A DNA stretch of 64,000 nt, from the NCBI RefSeq assembly GCF_902499125.1, contig NZ_CABVPX010000001.1:310001-374000 (forward strand). Reading direction: 5' to 3'. Below, piece by piece: positions 19,955 to 28,434 of this stretch; the first letter of the stretch is position 1, and each line of letters starts with the position of its first letter. Source of the DNA: Burkholderia arboris (GTDB lineage: Bacteria; Pseudomonadota; Gammaproteobacteria; Burkholderiales; Burkholderiaceae). Both the position numbers and the translations under genes were made by a program. Under the pieces are notes generated by a model, which was not told the DNA's origin, searched no databases, and saw only the letters and a program-made list of their open reading frames with translations.

Positions 19955-20845
19955 TCAACCGCCCGCACCCGACACCGGCGCGCGAGCCAGGAAGCGCGCG
20001 AACGCCGCGCGATCGGCAGAGCTGACGGCCGGCTCATCCGCATCGGCATGCCGTGCCCACGCCTCGCGCATCCCGTCGACCGGCTGCCACGCGTGCACCT
20101 GCGCGCCGGTTGGATACGGCGTGACGAGCGGTTCCCGGTAGTCGACGCGGAACAGCGGCGGCGCGTCGTTGCCGGCCGTCCACAGATCGCCGGCGTCGCG
20201 CACGCTCGCGTCGAACCAGAAACGCACCCAGCGCACCGCGGGCGCGCGCGCCTCGGTGCCCGATGTATCGGCGCCTGGCATACCGGCACCGTGTGTACCG
20301 GCACCGGGCGCTGCAGCGCCCGACGCAGCGGCACCCGACGTATCCGGCACGCGCAGGAAACCGGCCAGCACGAGCAGCAAGGCCGCGAGATCGTCGTCGC
20401 GCAACATCCGGTACGACCAGAGATCCGCGACATCCGCGCACGAGATCACCGCGATGAAGCGCCCGATCGTCAGCGCGGGCCACGCACGGCGCATCAGCGC
20501 GTAATGGCGCGACCACTGCGCGATGAAACGCTCGCGATGACGGGCCGCGACCTGCACGTCGCGCGAGCCGCGAATCGTCAGCTCCTCCGGCTGGTACTGG
20601 CGCGTCGTGAGCACGCACTGCGCGGAACATCGCGCGCTCCGGTGCCGCGCATACCCGCCCGCACCGGGCAGCGGCTCCAGCGCACCGAAACACAGCGGAC
20701 AATGCGTCGGCCACTCGCCGGGCCGGCCCGGCCACGGGTTCGCCTTCGGCATGCGCGGACGATCGGCGGCCGCGGCCGGGCGCCGCCGCCCGGGCGTGCG
20801 CGCGTCGGGCGCCGCGATGCGCGGCGTCGAACGGACAGTTGCCAT
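19955..20845 (-). CDS. Hypothetical cytoplasmic protein with a cysteine-rich putative zinc site
   Basis: The 296-residue protein lacks a signal peptide. It contains a CPLCFG pair near residue 50 and a CSAQC pair about 20 residues later, separated by a His/Arg-rich piece, which resembles a four-cysteine zinc site. The middle part (RFIAVISCADVADLWSYRML) looks globular. A low-complexity Ala/Gly/Thr linker at about 175-200 then leads to a tail with the WVRFWFDASVRDAGDLWTAG segment. The gene starts 8 bases after the PPIase gene ends. I do not recognise its family. Confidence 0.7.
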   Translation of the reverse strand: MATVRSTPRIAAPDARTPGRRRPAAAADRPRMPKANPWPGRPGEWPTHCPLCFGALEPLPGAGGYARHRSARCSAQCVLTTRQYQPEELTIRGSRDVQVAARHRERFIAQWSRHYALMRRAWPALTIGRFIAVISCADVADLWSYRMLRDDDLAALLLVLAGFLRVPDTSGAAASGAAAPGAGTHGAGMPGADTSGTEARAPAVRWVRFWFDASVRDAGDLWTAGNDAPPLFRVDYREPLVTPYPTGAQVHAWQPVDGMREAWARHADADEPAVSSADRAAFARFLARAPVSGAGG

Positions 20846-20853
20846 GAGCGTGC

Positions 20854-21744
20854 CTACCGGGCCGACGCGAGCGCTTTCTTCAGCGCGTCTTCGTTGATCG
20901 GCGCGTTCGCGGCGAGCTTCGCGAGATAGGTTTGCGCATTCTGCTGCGTGCGCTGCGCGCGCAGCATCGCGCGCAGTTGCTCCTTCACGTCGGCCAGCGG
21001 GCGCGGCGCGGCCGCGCGACTGTCGATCAGCTTCACGACGTGAAAGCCGGCCGGCGTGCGGACCGGCGCGGACACCTGGCCCGGCTTCAGCGCATCGGCC
21101 GCCTGGCGGACCGCCGGCACCATCAGCTGGTCGGGCACGAACCCGAGGTCGCCGCCATTGGCGGCGCTCGCCTTGTCCTGCGAATTCGCCTTCGCCAGCG
21201 CCGCGAAGTCGCCGCTGCGCGCGCGGTTCGCGAGATCGGCCGCCTGCTTGCGCGCCTTCTCGAGCGTCGCTCCATCCGCGTTCGGCGGTACCGCGATATA
21301 GATCTGCGCGACGTGCAGCGCGCGCGGCGCGGTGAACGCGGCGCGGTTCGTGTCGTAGGCGGACTGAAGCTCCGCGTCCGACGGGTAGTCGGCCGGCGGC
21401 GCATTCACCGACGCCAGATAGCTGCGCACGACGATATCGCGCTGCGCCTGCTCGACGGCCGCCTGCACCTGCGCCTGTTTGTCCCAGCCCTTCGATTTCG
21501 CCTCGGCCAGCACGGCTTTCTGCGCGAGCGTCGAACGCACGACCTGGTCCAGCGCCGCGGGATCGGCCGCAAGGCGCTCGCGCCCTTCGGGGCTCACCGA
21601 CTTCAACAGCCCCGCGATGTCGGCCTGCGTCACCGACGCCTGTGCGGCATTCGCGATCACGTCGTCCTGTGCGTGCGCAACCAGCGGCGCACCCAGCACG
21701 AGACTGCCTGCCACCATCGCCCGCATCTTCATCTTCGTCATCAT
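20854..21744 (-). CDS. Periplasmic parvulin-type peptidyl-prolyl isomerase
   Basis: The 296-residue protein has a signal peptide (APLVAHAQ), an N-terminal helical chaperone-like region and a parvulin/PpiC domain at about 140-240. That domain carries the family pattern AQIYIAVPP, FAALAKANSQD, GGDLGFVP and TPAGFHVVKLID. Such proteins catalyse prolyl isomerisation and act as SurA/PrsA-like chaperones for outer-membrane and secreted proteins. From memory, the P. aeruginosa pdt locus has a PPIase gene (PA0699) in the matching place. It probably keeps the exoprotein or barrel proteins foldable during periplasmic transit. Confidence 0.88.
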   Translation of the reverse strand: MMTKMKMRAMVAGSLVLGAPLVAHAQDDVIANAAQASVTQADIAGLLKSVSPEGRERLAADPAALDQVVRSTLAQKAVLAEAKSKGWDKQAQVQAAVEQAQRDIVVRSYLASVNAPPADYPSDAELQSAYDTNRAAFTAPRALHVAQIYIAVPPNADGATLEKARKQAADLANRARSGDFAALAKANSQDKASAANGGDLGFVPDQLMVPAVRQAADALKPGQVSAPVRTPAGFHVVKLIDSRAAAPRPLADVKEQLRAMLRAQRTQQNAQTYLAKLAANAPINEDALKKALASAR

Positions 21745-21788
21745 CGTTCGATTGCCCTCTGGATTGTTCTGGATACGCGGATGCCGCG

Positions 21789-22208
21789 TCAGCGCGAACC
21801 TGTCAGCGTCACGCGCAGCACCAGCGGTTGCGCCATCCCGCGCGGCGGCGCAATGCCGACCGTCCGGCCGACGAGCGCCGCATGCAGCGCGGCATCGAGC
21901 GCCGGCTGCCCACCCGCCCCGCTATCGACGCGCGTCACGCGCCCGCGCCGGTCGAACCACGCGCGCACCGGCAGCACGGGCCCGTCGCCGCCGGTCCCGG
22001 CCTGCGCGTCGGCCCAGCGCTCGACGCCGGCACGCAGATCGCGTGCGGGTGCGTCGTCGCCATCGAGTACCGCGTGCAGCCACGGCGCGACGCGTTGCGC
22101 ATACGCGCCCCACACTGCGGGCGCATCGCCGGCGGGCATCGCGCCGGATCGCTTGCGACCCGGCAGCCACGCGCATAGAGCGGCGGCGATCCGGCCGGCG
22201 GCGATCAC
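21789..22208 (-). CDS. TonB-C-like small protein (GTG start)
   Basis: The 139-residue protein starts with GTG, overlapping the stop of the YbjN-like gene as GTGA. A short hydrophobic N-terminus (AAGRIAAALCAWLPG) may be a membrane anchor or weak signal. The rest resembles a TonB C-terminal domain: PVLPVRAWFDRRGRVTRVDSG, then ALDAALHAALVGRTVG and PLVLRVTLTG. It is one of four TonB-C-like proteins in the wider locus. Its partner is unknown. Confidence 0.68.
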   Translation of the reverse strand: MIAAGRIAAALCAWLPGRKRSGAMPAGDAPAVWGAYAQRVAPWLHAVLDGDDAPARDLRAGVERWADAQAGTGGDGPVLPVRAWFDRRGRVTRVDSGAGGQPALDAALHAALVGRTVGIAPPRGMAQPLVLRVTLTGSR

Positions 22209-22792
22209 GATTGCGCGGCGGCCTCGAATCCGGCCGTTGCGACGGCGGCCGATTCGCGATCCTGACTGCCCGCCGCCGTACGTGCGGCCGCCTCCTGCTC
22301 CGCCATCGCCGGACGGTTGCGCAAGTGCAGCAGGAATTCCTGGATCAGGCGATCCCACAGCTCGATCGTCGAGCGCAGGTAGCGCTCGGACACGCCGCCC
22401 GCGACGACCACGTCCATCTCCAGCGCGAGAAACGGCCCGTGGCTCGCGAGACGTGCGAAGCGCTTGGTGCGGTTCCAGTCCGCAACGAGTTCGATCGGCA
22501 ATTCGCCCTGCACCTGCAGCACGCACGACAACGTGTAGTCGATGTACGGCAGCGCGGCGGGCGCCGCGTCGCTGCCCTGCGGCGCGAGCGCCGCGGCCGG
22601 GTTGCCGAAGCGCACCGCGAAACCGATGCCCTGGCTCGCGCTCATGAGCTGCACCGCGCCGTTCTGTTCGGCCGCCGTCACGCGGTAACCCGCGCGGCGC
22701 AGCACGTCGGCCAGACGGTCGGCGCTGATCGCTTCGATCGGCGCATCGTGTGCCGCGCGTTCGTCGCCGGCGTTCGGTTGTGTGTCTTGCAT
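22205..22792 (-). CDS. YbjN-domain protein
   Basis: The 195-residue protein resembles the YbjN family (a type III chaperone-like fold). It has the pattern ADRLADVLRRAGYRVT, then a central FVAR-like strand region, ELVADWNRTKRFARLA and a C-terminal helix WDRLIQEFLLHL. It has no signal peptide. The start at 22792 has GAGGAAG six bases upstream; a start at 22855 would overlap the upstream gene and lacks a site. YbjN-like proteins bind partner proteins, so a cytoplasmic chaperone for a secreted protein of this locus is plausible. Confidence 0.72.
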   Translation of the reverse strand: MQDTQPNAGDERAAHDAPIEAISADRLADVLRRAGYRVTAAEQNGAVQLMSASQGIGFAVRFGNPAAALAPQGSDAAPAALPYIDYTLSCVLQVQGELPIELVADWNRTKRFARLASHGPFLALEMDVVVAGGVSERYLRSTIELWDRLIQEFLLHLRNRPAMAEQEAAARTAAGSQDRESAAVATAGFEAAAQS

Positions 22793-22851
22793 GTCTGTCT
22801 TCCTCGTAATCGGCGAATCGATGAAATCAAGCGAGATGCCGGGCCGCACGC

Positions 22852-23526
22852 TCACGGTGCGCTCGCCGCCGAAGCCGCCGCAGCAGCAGCGGCCTGACGC
22901 GTGGCCGGATCGTACTTGCCCGCATACAGCGCATCGCCGTAGCGTTGCGCGAGATCGTCGTACTTCACGCGCGCCGACTGCGCGAACGGCTGCCGCGACG
23001 AGAAGAACGTGCCGATCCCGACGTGCTCGTACGCATCGAGAATCTCGTGCCCCACGCGATACAGCTCGGCATTGTGGGCCTGGCAGGTTTTCAGTTGCGT
23101 GTCGCGCGCAGCGGCGTCCTTCTGCAGTTGCGTGTGCTGCGTATCGCGGGCGCGCGATACGGCGAGCAGGTCCTCATAGGACGACTTGTATTTCGCCAGC
23201 GACTTCGCGTCCTGCTCCCGGCCGGCCCGCTCCTGCGCGAGCGCACGCTTCGCGGCCGCCTCGGCGCCCGAATCGCCGCGCGCCGCCGCCAGTTGCCCCT
23301 GCATCGCCTTCAGTTGCGCGAGCGCGTCGTCGCGCTGCTTCTCGGCCGCCGCCTTGTCGCTTTGCAACTGCGCCTGGTTGTCCTGCAACTGGCGCAGCTC
23401 CTGCACGGTGGTGCGCAACTGGCTGCGCAGCTTGTCCTCGATGCCCTGCGCGTGCGCGCCGCCGGCCGCGAACAGCAGCGCGCCGGCCACGCCGGCCGCC
23501 AGCATCGTGCGAGTGATCGTGTTCAT
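22852..23526 (-). CDS. Secreted coiled-coil protein
   Basis: The 224-residue protein has a signal peptide (AAGGAHAQ) and a long Gln/Lys/Ala-rich coiled coil from about 28 to 145, with heptad-like LRQLQDNQAQLQSDKAAAEK. A C-terminal region with YDDLAQRYGDALYAGKYDP ends in an alanine tail. It lies 12 bases after the large porin gene. It may act as a periplasmic scaffold or trimeric assembly factor. No enzymatic motif is visible. Confidence 0.75.
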   Translation of the reverse strand: MNTITRTMLAAGVAGALLFAAGGAHAQGIEDKLRSQLRTTVQELRQLQDNQAQLQSDKAAAEKQRDDALAQLKAMQGQLAAARGDSGAEAAAKRALAQERAGREQDAKSLAKYKSSYEDLLAVSRARDTQHTQLQKDAAARDTQLKTCQAHNAELYRVGHEILDAYEHVGIGTFFSSRQPFAQSARVKYDDLAQRYGDALYAGKYDPATRQAAAAAAASAASAP

Positions 23527-23538
23527 TCGCGGCTCCGG

Positions 23539-25296
23539 TCAGAAGCGAGCGTTGAGCTCGATCTGCAGCACGTCGATCGATACCGGCGGCCCGTACACTT
23601 CCTTCGAGCTCAGGTAGCGGGCCGACACCCATGTATCGCGCGCGACCGCATACGCGGCGCCGATCACGTAGCCGCGCGCGTTGGTGCCGCCGAGATGGAA
23701 GTCGGGATCGTTGAACGCGTCGAGCACGGCGTCCGGCTGCAGGTACTTGTACGCGATCGAGAAATTCCACTGGCCCTTCTCGCGCGGCTCCGGCTCGCCG
23801 ACCGTCGCCTTCGCGAGGAAGCCGTTCGGGCCGCTGCGATAGTCGGCACGTGTCGCGTTCACCGTCGTCGATTCGTAGTTGTTGACCGGCAGCGACGCCG
23901 CCGCAAACGCCTTGTTGTCGTTGTACGCGAGGTTGCGCACGTATTCGCCGTCCAGGCGCAGCTTGAAGCGGTCGGCCACCACCGTGTCCCACTGCGCCTT
24001 CAGGTCGAGCAGCCGGTAGTTGTACGCGAGCCCGAAGAGTTGCGGCTGCGGCGTCATCCCCGGCGCGAGGTTCGGGTTCTGCACGATGTTGCGCAGCGCG
24101 ATCAGCGTGTTGCCGCCCTGCATGAACGCCGGCGCCTGGTTGTCGGTGCTGCAGTTCGTCGCGCCGAGATACAGCGCGCACGGCGACGACAGCGTGCCGC
24201 GCATGTTCTGGAAGTCGTAGTACGCAACCGCACCGCGCAGCCGGTTCTTCGCGTCGATCTTCCAGTCCGCGCCGAACTGCGCGCCGAACATCCATTTCGT
24301 GTCGCTGCCGGCCTTGTCGGTGCTGTTCGACGGGAAGTTCTCGCTCGTGTACTGGATCGGGAACACGCCGAGCGTGCCGAACAGCGTGACGTCCGGATTC
24401 CACGGCAGCGCATGGCGCAGGTTCGCGGCCAGCCCGTCCATCATCAGGTCGTCGGAGAACACGAGATCCGACTTGAAGAACGGATTGTCGAAACGGCCGG
24501 CCGTCAGGTTCAGCCACGAGGTCGGCTTGTATGCGAAGAACGCCTTGTTCAGCCAGATGTTCTTCTTCCCCCAGCCGCCGCCGGCAGTCGACGTCGTCGA
24601 TACGGGCCCGTTGTCGTTGCCGCTCGCGAGCTGGAGGCCGGCCGTCATGTCGTCGGACAGCGTCGCGGTCACGCCGAGCCGCGCACGGTAGCGCAGCAGG
24701 TTGTTGCGGTTCTGCGTGGTGTTCTGCGTCGGCAGCTGCGTCGTGTTGGTGTTCGGGTTGATGTCGAACCCGCCGCCCTGGTTGATCGCCGCGAAGTTCG
24801 TGACGTTGTTCGCGTTACGGCTGCCGTAGAAGTGATACTCGTCGCGCACGCGCAGGTCGCCGTCGAGCTTGATGCGCGACACCCAGTCGGGGAACGTGTT
24901 CGGCTGCGCCCAGTTCTCGGACTTCGCCTGCGCGATCACTTCCTGCTTCACCTGGTCGCGGATCTGGTCGCGCACGAGCTGCGGCACATACGGCACCGCG
25001 ACGTCGCCCGGCTGCGTCGGCGGGTTGACCACGCCGCCCGCCACGACCGGTGCGCCCGACGCGCGGGCCGCCCTGGCCTGCGTGGCTTCGGTACGCGCCT
25101 CGCTGATCAGCTGGTTCGCATTCTGCTGCGTGAGCACGCCGCGCTTGACGAGCAGGTTGATCAGGTTGATCACCACGCTTTCCGTCGGCGCGGCCTTCCC
25201 CGATGCCGCCTGCGCCTCGAGCGACTGCCCGTGCGCGACGGATGCGCAGGTCAACCCGAGCATGACCACGGCGGCACTGACACGCGAGCGCCTCAT
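23539..25296 (-). CDS. Large outer-membrane beta-barrel (putative porin family)
   Basis: The 585-residue protein begins with a signal peptide (ASVAHGQ) followed by a helical N-terminal region (VVINLINLLVKRGVLTQQ...), then a predicted beta barrel with alternating aromatic strands (RLGVTATLSDDMTAGLQLAS, WLNLTAGRFDNPFF). It ends in ELNARF, with the terminal phenylalanine required by BAM. AAGGAG precedes the ATG at 25296. It matches the broad 'putative porin' family. Together with the TonB-ExbBD genes just upstream it may form a specific uptake route, but it has no TonB box or plug domain that I can see. Confidence 0.82.
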   Translation of the reverse strand: MRRSRVSAAVVMLGLTCASVAHGQSLEAQAASGKAAPTESVVINLINLLVKRGVLTQQNANQLISEARTEATQARAARASGAPVVAGGVVNPPTQPGDVAVPYVPQLVRDQIRDQVKQEVIAQAKSENWAQPNTFPDWVSRIKLDGDLRVRDEYHFYGSRNANNVTNFAAINQGGGFDINPNTNTTQLPTQNTTQNRNNLLRYRARLGVTATLSDDMTAGLQLASGNDNGPVSTTSTAGGGWGKKNIWLNKAFFAYKPTSWLNLTAGRFDNPFFKSDLVFSDDLMMDGLAANLRHALPWNPDVTLFGTLGVFPIQYTSENFPSNSTDKAGSDTKWMFGAQFGADWKIDAKNRLRGAVAYYDFQNMRGTLSSPCALYLGATNCSTDNQAPAFMQGGNTLIALRNIVQNPNLAPGMTPQPQLFGLAYNYRLLDLKAQWDTVVADRFKLRLDGEYVRNLAYNDNKAFAAASLPVNNYESTTVNATRADYRSGPNGFLAKATVGEPEPREKGQWNFSIAYKYLQPDAVLDAFNDPDFHLGGTNARGYVIGAAYAVARDTWVSARYLSSKEVYGPPVSIDVLQIELNARF

Positions 25297-25433
25297 CTGC
25301 ACTCCTTCATTGCCGTCATGCTCGCCGCAATTTCTCTTCTTCCGAATCATTCCAGCTCTCCGCGTATCTACTGTATTTTTCCTGGCACAGCCCTCTCGCC
25401 GGACCCGCCCCGTGATTCCCGTACCGCCCCCGT

Positions 25434-26129
25434 CTAGCTCCGTCCGGTCAAAGTCACCCACTTCGGATAACGCACGCCGGGAGGCGGTGGTTCGTCGATC
25501 TTGCCGATCGACTCGATCGACGCGACGATCGCCGCATCCAGCCTCGGATCGCCGGTCGATTGCGTAATCTCGACCTTCGTGATGTGCCCGGCTGGGTCCA
25601 GCCACAGATTCAGGCGGACCGTGTACCGATTGCCGCCTGCCTCCTGCACGTGCTTGTCCTGCTGAACCGCGTGTTGAAAGACGCTGCTGAGATACTGCGA
25701 GTAACCGTCACTGCCAAACGTCCCGCCGCCCCCACCACTGCCGACCATCCCCGAGCCGTCGCCCGCGCCGATGCCGAAGTTGTCGCTGCCGGCCTGCGCA
25801 TCGGCATTCATCGTCATCTGCTTCGGCTGGTTGTCCGACGGCTTCGGCGCCTCGGACGGCTTCGGCGCGATCGTCGGCCGGTCGACGGGCGTCTTGACCT
25901 CTTCCTTCACCTTCTCGGGCGGCGGCTTCTGCTTCGGCGGCGGAGGGGGCGGCGGCAACGGGATCACCGTCGTCACCTGCGGCGCGCTCACGCGCTTCAC
26001 GCCCGCGGTATCGCCCGCGAAACGCCAGATCAGCGCGGCCAGCCCCGCGAGCACGAGCGCGATCGCAACCGGCTTCACGAAGCGGCCGGGGCCTTTCTGC
26101 GGCGGGCCGCCGTTGTAGGTCATTTCCAT
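25434..26129 (-). CDS. tonB: TonB energy transducer
   Basis: This is a 231-residue typical TonB. The inner-membrane anchor is at about 18-36 (VKPVAIALVLAGLAALIW), followed by a Pro/Lys-rich spacer (PPPPPPPKQKPPPEK), a glycine-rich stretch and a C-terminal domain with YTVRLNLWLDPAGHITKVEI and DEPPPPGVRYPKWVTL. It transmits proton-motive force from ExbB/ExbD to an outer-membrane partner. It starts 4 bases after exbD ends. In this locus the partner is not a classical TonB-dependent receptor, because none is encoded in the window. Confidence 0.9.
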   Translation of the reverse strand: MEMTYNGGPPQKGPGRFVKPVAIALVLAGLAALIWRFAGDTAGVKRVSAPQVTTVIPLPPPPPPPKQKPPPEKVKEEVKTPVDRPTIAPKPSEAPKPSDNQPKQMTMNADAQAGSDNFGIGAGDGSGMVGSGGGGGTFGSDGYSQYLSSVFQHAVQQDKHVQEAGGNRYTVRLNLWLDPAGHITKVEITQSTGDPRLDAAIVASIESIGKIDEPPPPGVRYPKWVTLTGRS

Positions 26130-26133
26130 CGCG

Positions 26134-26544
26134 TCAGCCGCCCTGCTTCGCCTTGCCGGTCACGAGCCCGACCTGCGACAGGTCGAGGCGGCGCAACAGG
26201 TCGAGCACGTCCATGACCTTCTGGTACTGCACGGCCGCGTCGCCCTTCAGCACGATCGGGAATTCCGGATTGGTCGCCTTCTCGGTGCGCAGCCGGCTTT
26301 CGAGTTCGTCCATCGTCACCGGATACGCGTCGAGGAACACCTGCCCCGAATCGGCGACCGTGATCGCCTTCGTCTTCGGCTTCGCGAGACTCGCGGACGA
26401 GCTCGCCTTCGGCAGGTCGACCTTGATGCCCTGCACCGACGCGGTCGTCATGATGATGAAGATGATCAGCAGCACGTACGCGAGGTCGAGCATCGGCGTG
26501 ATGTTGATGTCGTCGTACGGCTTGTCGTCGTCCTGAACCTGCAT
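26134..26544 (-). CDS. exbD: ExbD biopolymer transport protein
   Basis: The 136-residue ExbD/TolR protein has one transmembrane helix with the essential aspartate (INITPMLDLAYVLLIIFIIM), followed by a periplasmic domain (VDLPKASS..., PIVLKGDAAVQYQKVMDVL). It forms the proton channel with ExbB encoded 19 bases upstream. From memory it corresponds to P. aeruginosa ExbD2 (PA0694). Confidence 0.92.
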   Translation of the reverse strand: MQVQDDDKPYDDINITPMLDLAYVLLIIFIIMTTASVQGIKVDLPKASSSASLAKPKTKAITVADSGQVFLDAYPVTMDELESRLRTEKATNPEFPIVLKGDAAVQYQKVMDVLDLLRRLDLSQVGLVTGKAKQGG

Positions 26545-26563
26545 GGTGGTCTCCTGCGTGCGG

Positions 26564-28369
26564 TCAGTCGGCCAGCACCGCGTGATCGGGCGCGCGGTGG
26601 GCTTCGGCGAGGCGCGTGACGAATTCGTCGACGAACACCTGCATGTTCGCGGTCACGTTCTTGTTGCGGATCAGCAGGTAGTTGTAGCCGAACAGCGCCG
26701 GAATCGCGACGAACAGGCCCGTCACCGTCGCGAGCAGCGCGGCCGCGATACCCGGTGCGATCGCGTTCACGTTCACGTCGCCGGCCGCCGCGATCGCCGC
26801 GAACGTGATCATCACGCCGACCACCGTGCCGAGCAGGCCGAGGAACGGGCCGCCCGAGATCGCGATCGTCAGCAGCACCATCGATTTCGACAGCTTCTGG
26901 TTCTCGCGCACGAGCGTCGCGTCCATCGACGCGCGGATCGCCTCGATCGATTCGGACGTGATCACCGTGCGGCCGTTGCCGTCCACGCGGCTGTGAATCT
27001 CATGCACGCCGGCCTGGTACAGCCGGTACAGCGACGACTGGTACAGCCGGCGGCCGTCGACGCTCGCTTCGTCGACATGCGCGAGACCGACCAGGTGACG
27101 CCCGGCCACTTCGCGGAAGCGCTGCACGAAATACAGGTTCGCCTTGTCCACCGTGCCGACGTAGCGCGCCTTCGTCCACATCACGACCCACGACACGAGC
27201 GCCATGCCGAGCAGGATCGCGATCACGACCCACGCATCGACGGTCACCGACTGCACGATCACGCCGAAGTAGCCGAACCCGAAGCCCGACTGCTTTTCAT
27301 CGGCGCCGTACGCGACGAGCTTCGATTCCGAGCCCTGCGCGAGCGCGTCGACGGCGATCGCCGCCGGCGAACGCGCGATCTTCGACAGACGCAGTTCGTC
27401 GAGCGCACCCGCATACGCGGCAAACCCGGCCGGTGCACCGGCGGCGTCCGCACCGACCGTCGCCGCGCCGTTCAGCGCCGGCAGCGTCGCCGCGACCTGC
27501 GCGGCCTGCTTGCCGTTCACGTAGACGGTCAGGTTCTTGCCGTCGGCCGTGACGGCGAGATGGGTCCACTGGTTCGCCGCGACCGGCGGGACGGCCGGCG
27601 TGCGCACCGGCGCCGGATTGTTGGCCGCGCCGTCGGCTTCCGCGAACGGCACACCGTTGTCGAGACCGATCAGCAGCGCGTTCGCGCCGTCGCGGTGGCT
27701 GTACAGCAGCGTGTTCGCCGCCAGCGCCGACGGCTTCACCCACACGCTGAACGTGAAGCTGCCACCGGCCGGCACATTCAACGACGCGCTCGCCGGCAGC
27801 GTCAGCGACCCCGTGCCGTCGAACCGCGCGCCCTTGCCGACGATGCCGTCCTCGACCGTGCGGAACGACGCGTTCGGCGCGTTGTTGCCGTACGCAGTCG
27901 CATCCTTCGGCGGAGCGCCCGCCGCGCCGTTGAAGTGGTAGACGAGCGTGTAGTCCGCATCGAACGTCTCGGCCGGCTTGCCGCCGTCCGGCGCCTTCTT
28001 GTTGCCGTAGTACATCCAGATCGACTCGGCGGCGCCGGCCGGCATCTTCGGCACGTCGACCCAGATGAGGGCGACGCCGAGCACCGGATCGTATTGCTCG
28101 ACATGGAAATTCAGCGGCGTCTTGTCGTCGGCGGCGACGAAGCGGATATCCGCGCCGTTGTCGGCCAGCCCGTCGAACTGGAAGTTGCCGGCATGCAGGC
28201 GGATCAGCAGCGGCACGCGGCCGGCCGATTCCGCGAGGTTCGCGCCTTTCGCGCTCGCGTCGATCGTGATCGCCTTCCGGTACGACCAGTCGTTCTGCCA
28301 CCATGCGTTCGCGATGCCGGGCAATACGCCGAGCATCACCGCCAACAGGAAAAACAAGACTCGCTTCAC
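26564..28369 (-). CDS. exbB: ExbB/TolQ/MotA proton channel fused to DUF2341 and LamG-like domains
   Basis: This 601-residue fusion starts at GTG (28369) with GGGGAG seven bases upstream. After a signal peptide (LPGIANA), residues about 23-115 are a DUF2341 module (WWQNDWSYRKAITID, ADIRFVAADDKTPLNF, WVDVPKMPAGAAESIWMYYG). Residues about 140-330 form a LamG/concanavalin-like module (YHFNGA, FSVWVKPSA, WTHLAVTADGKNLTVYVNG). The remainder is a three-helix ExbB/TolQ unit ending in SGGPFLGLLGTVVGVMITF and AALLATVTGLFVAIPALFGYN. The N-terminal half must be periplasmic, so the proton channel carries its own putative glycan- or protein-binding sensor. Standard ExbB is about 230-330 residues. Confidence 0.9.
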   Translation of the reverse strand: MKRVLFFLLAVMLGVLPGIANAWWQNDWSYRKAITIDASAKGANLAESAGRVPLLIRLHAGNFQFDGLADNGADIRFVAADDKTPLNFHVEQYDPVLGVALIWVDVPKMPAGAAESIWMYYGNKKAPDGGKPAETFDADYTLVYHFNGAAGAPPKDATAYGNNAPNASFRTVEDGIVGKGARFDGTGSLTLPASASLNVPAGGSFTFSVWVKPSALAANTLLYSHRDGANALLIGLDNGVPFAEADGAANNPAPVRTPAVPPVAANQWTHLAVTADGKNLTVYVNGKQAAQVAATLPALNGAATVGADAAGAPAGFAAYAGALDELRLSKIARSPAAIAVDALAQGSESKLVAYGADEKQSGFGFGYFGVIVQSVTVDAWVVIAILLGMALVSWVVMWTKARYVGTVDKANLYFVQRFREVAGRHLVGLAHVDEASVDGRRLYQSSLYRLYQAGVHEIHSRVDGNGRTVITSESIEAIRASMDATLVRENQKLSKSMVLLTIAISGGPFLGLLGTVVGVMITFAAIAAAGDVNVNAIAPGIAAALLATVTGLFVAIPALFGYNYLLIRNKNVTANMQVFVDEFVTRLAEAHRAPDHAVLAD

Positions 28370-28434
28370 GATCCACTCCCCGAATGGGCGGGCGCCGCGC
28401 TCGTCGCATCGCCCCGCCACGATCAAAAAAACCG

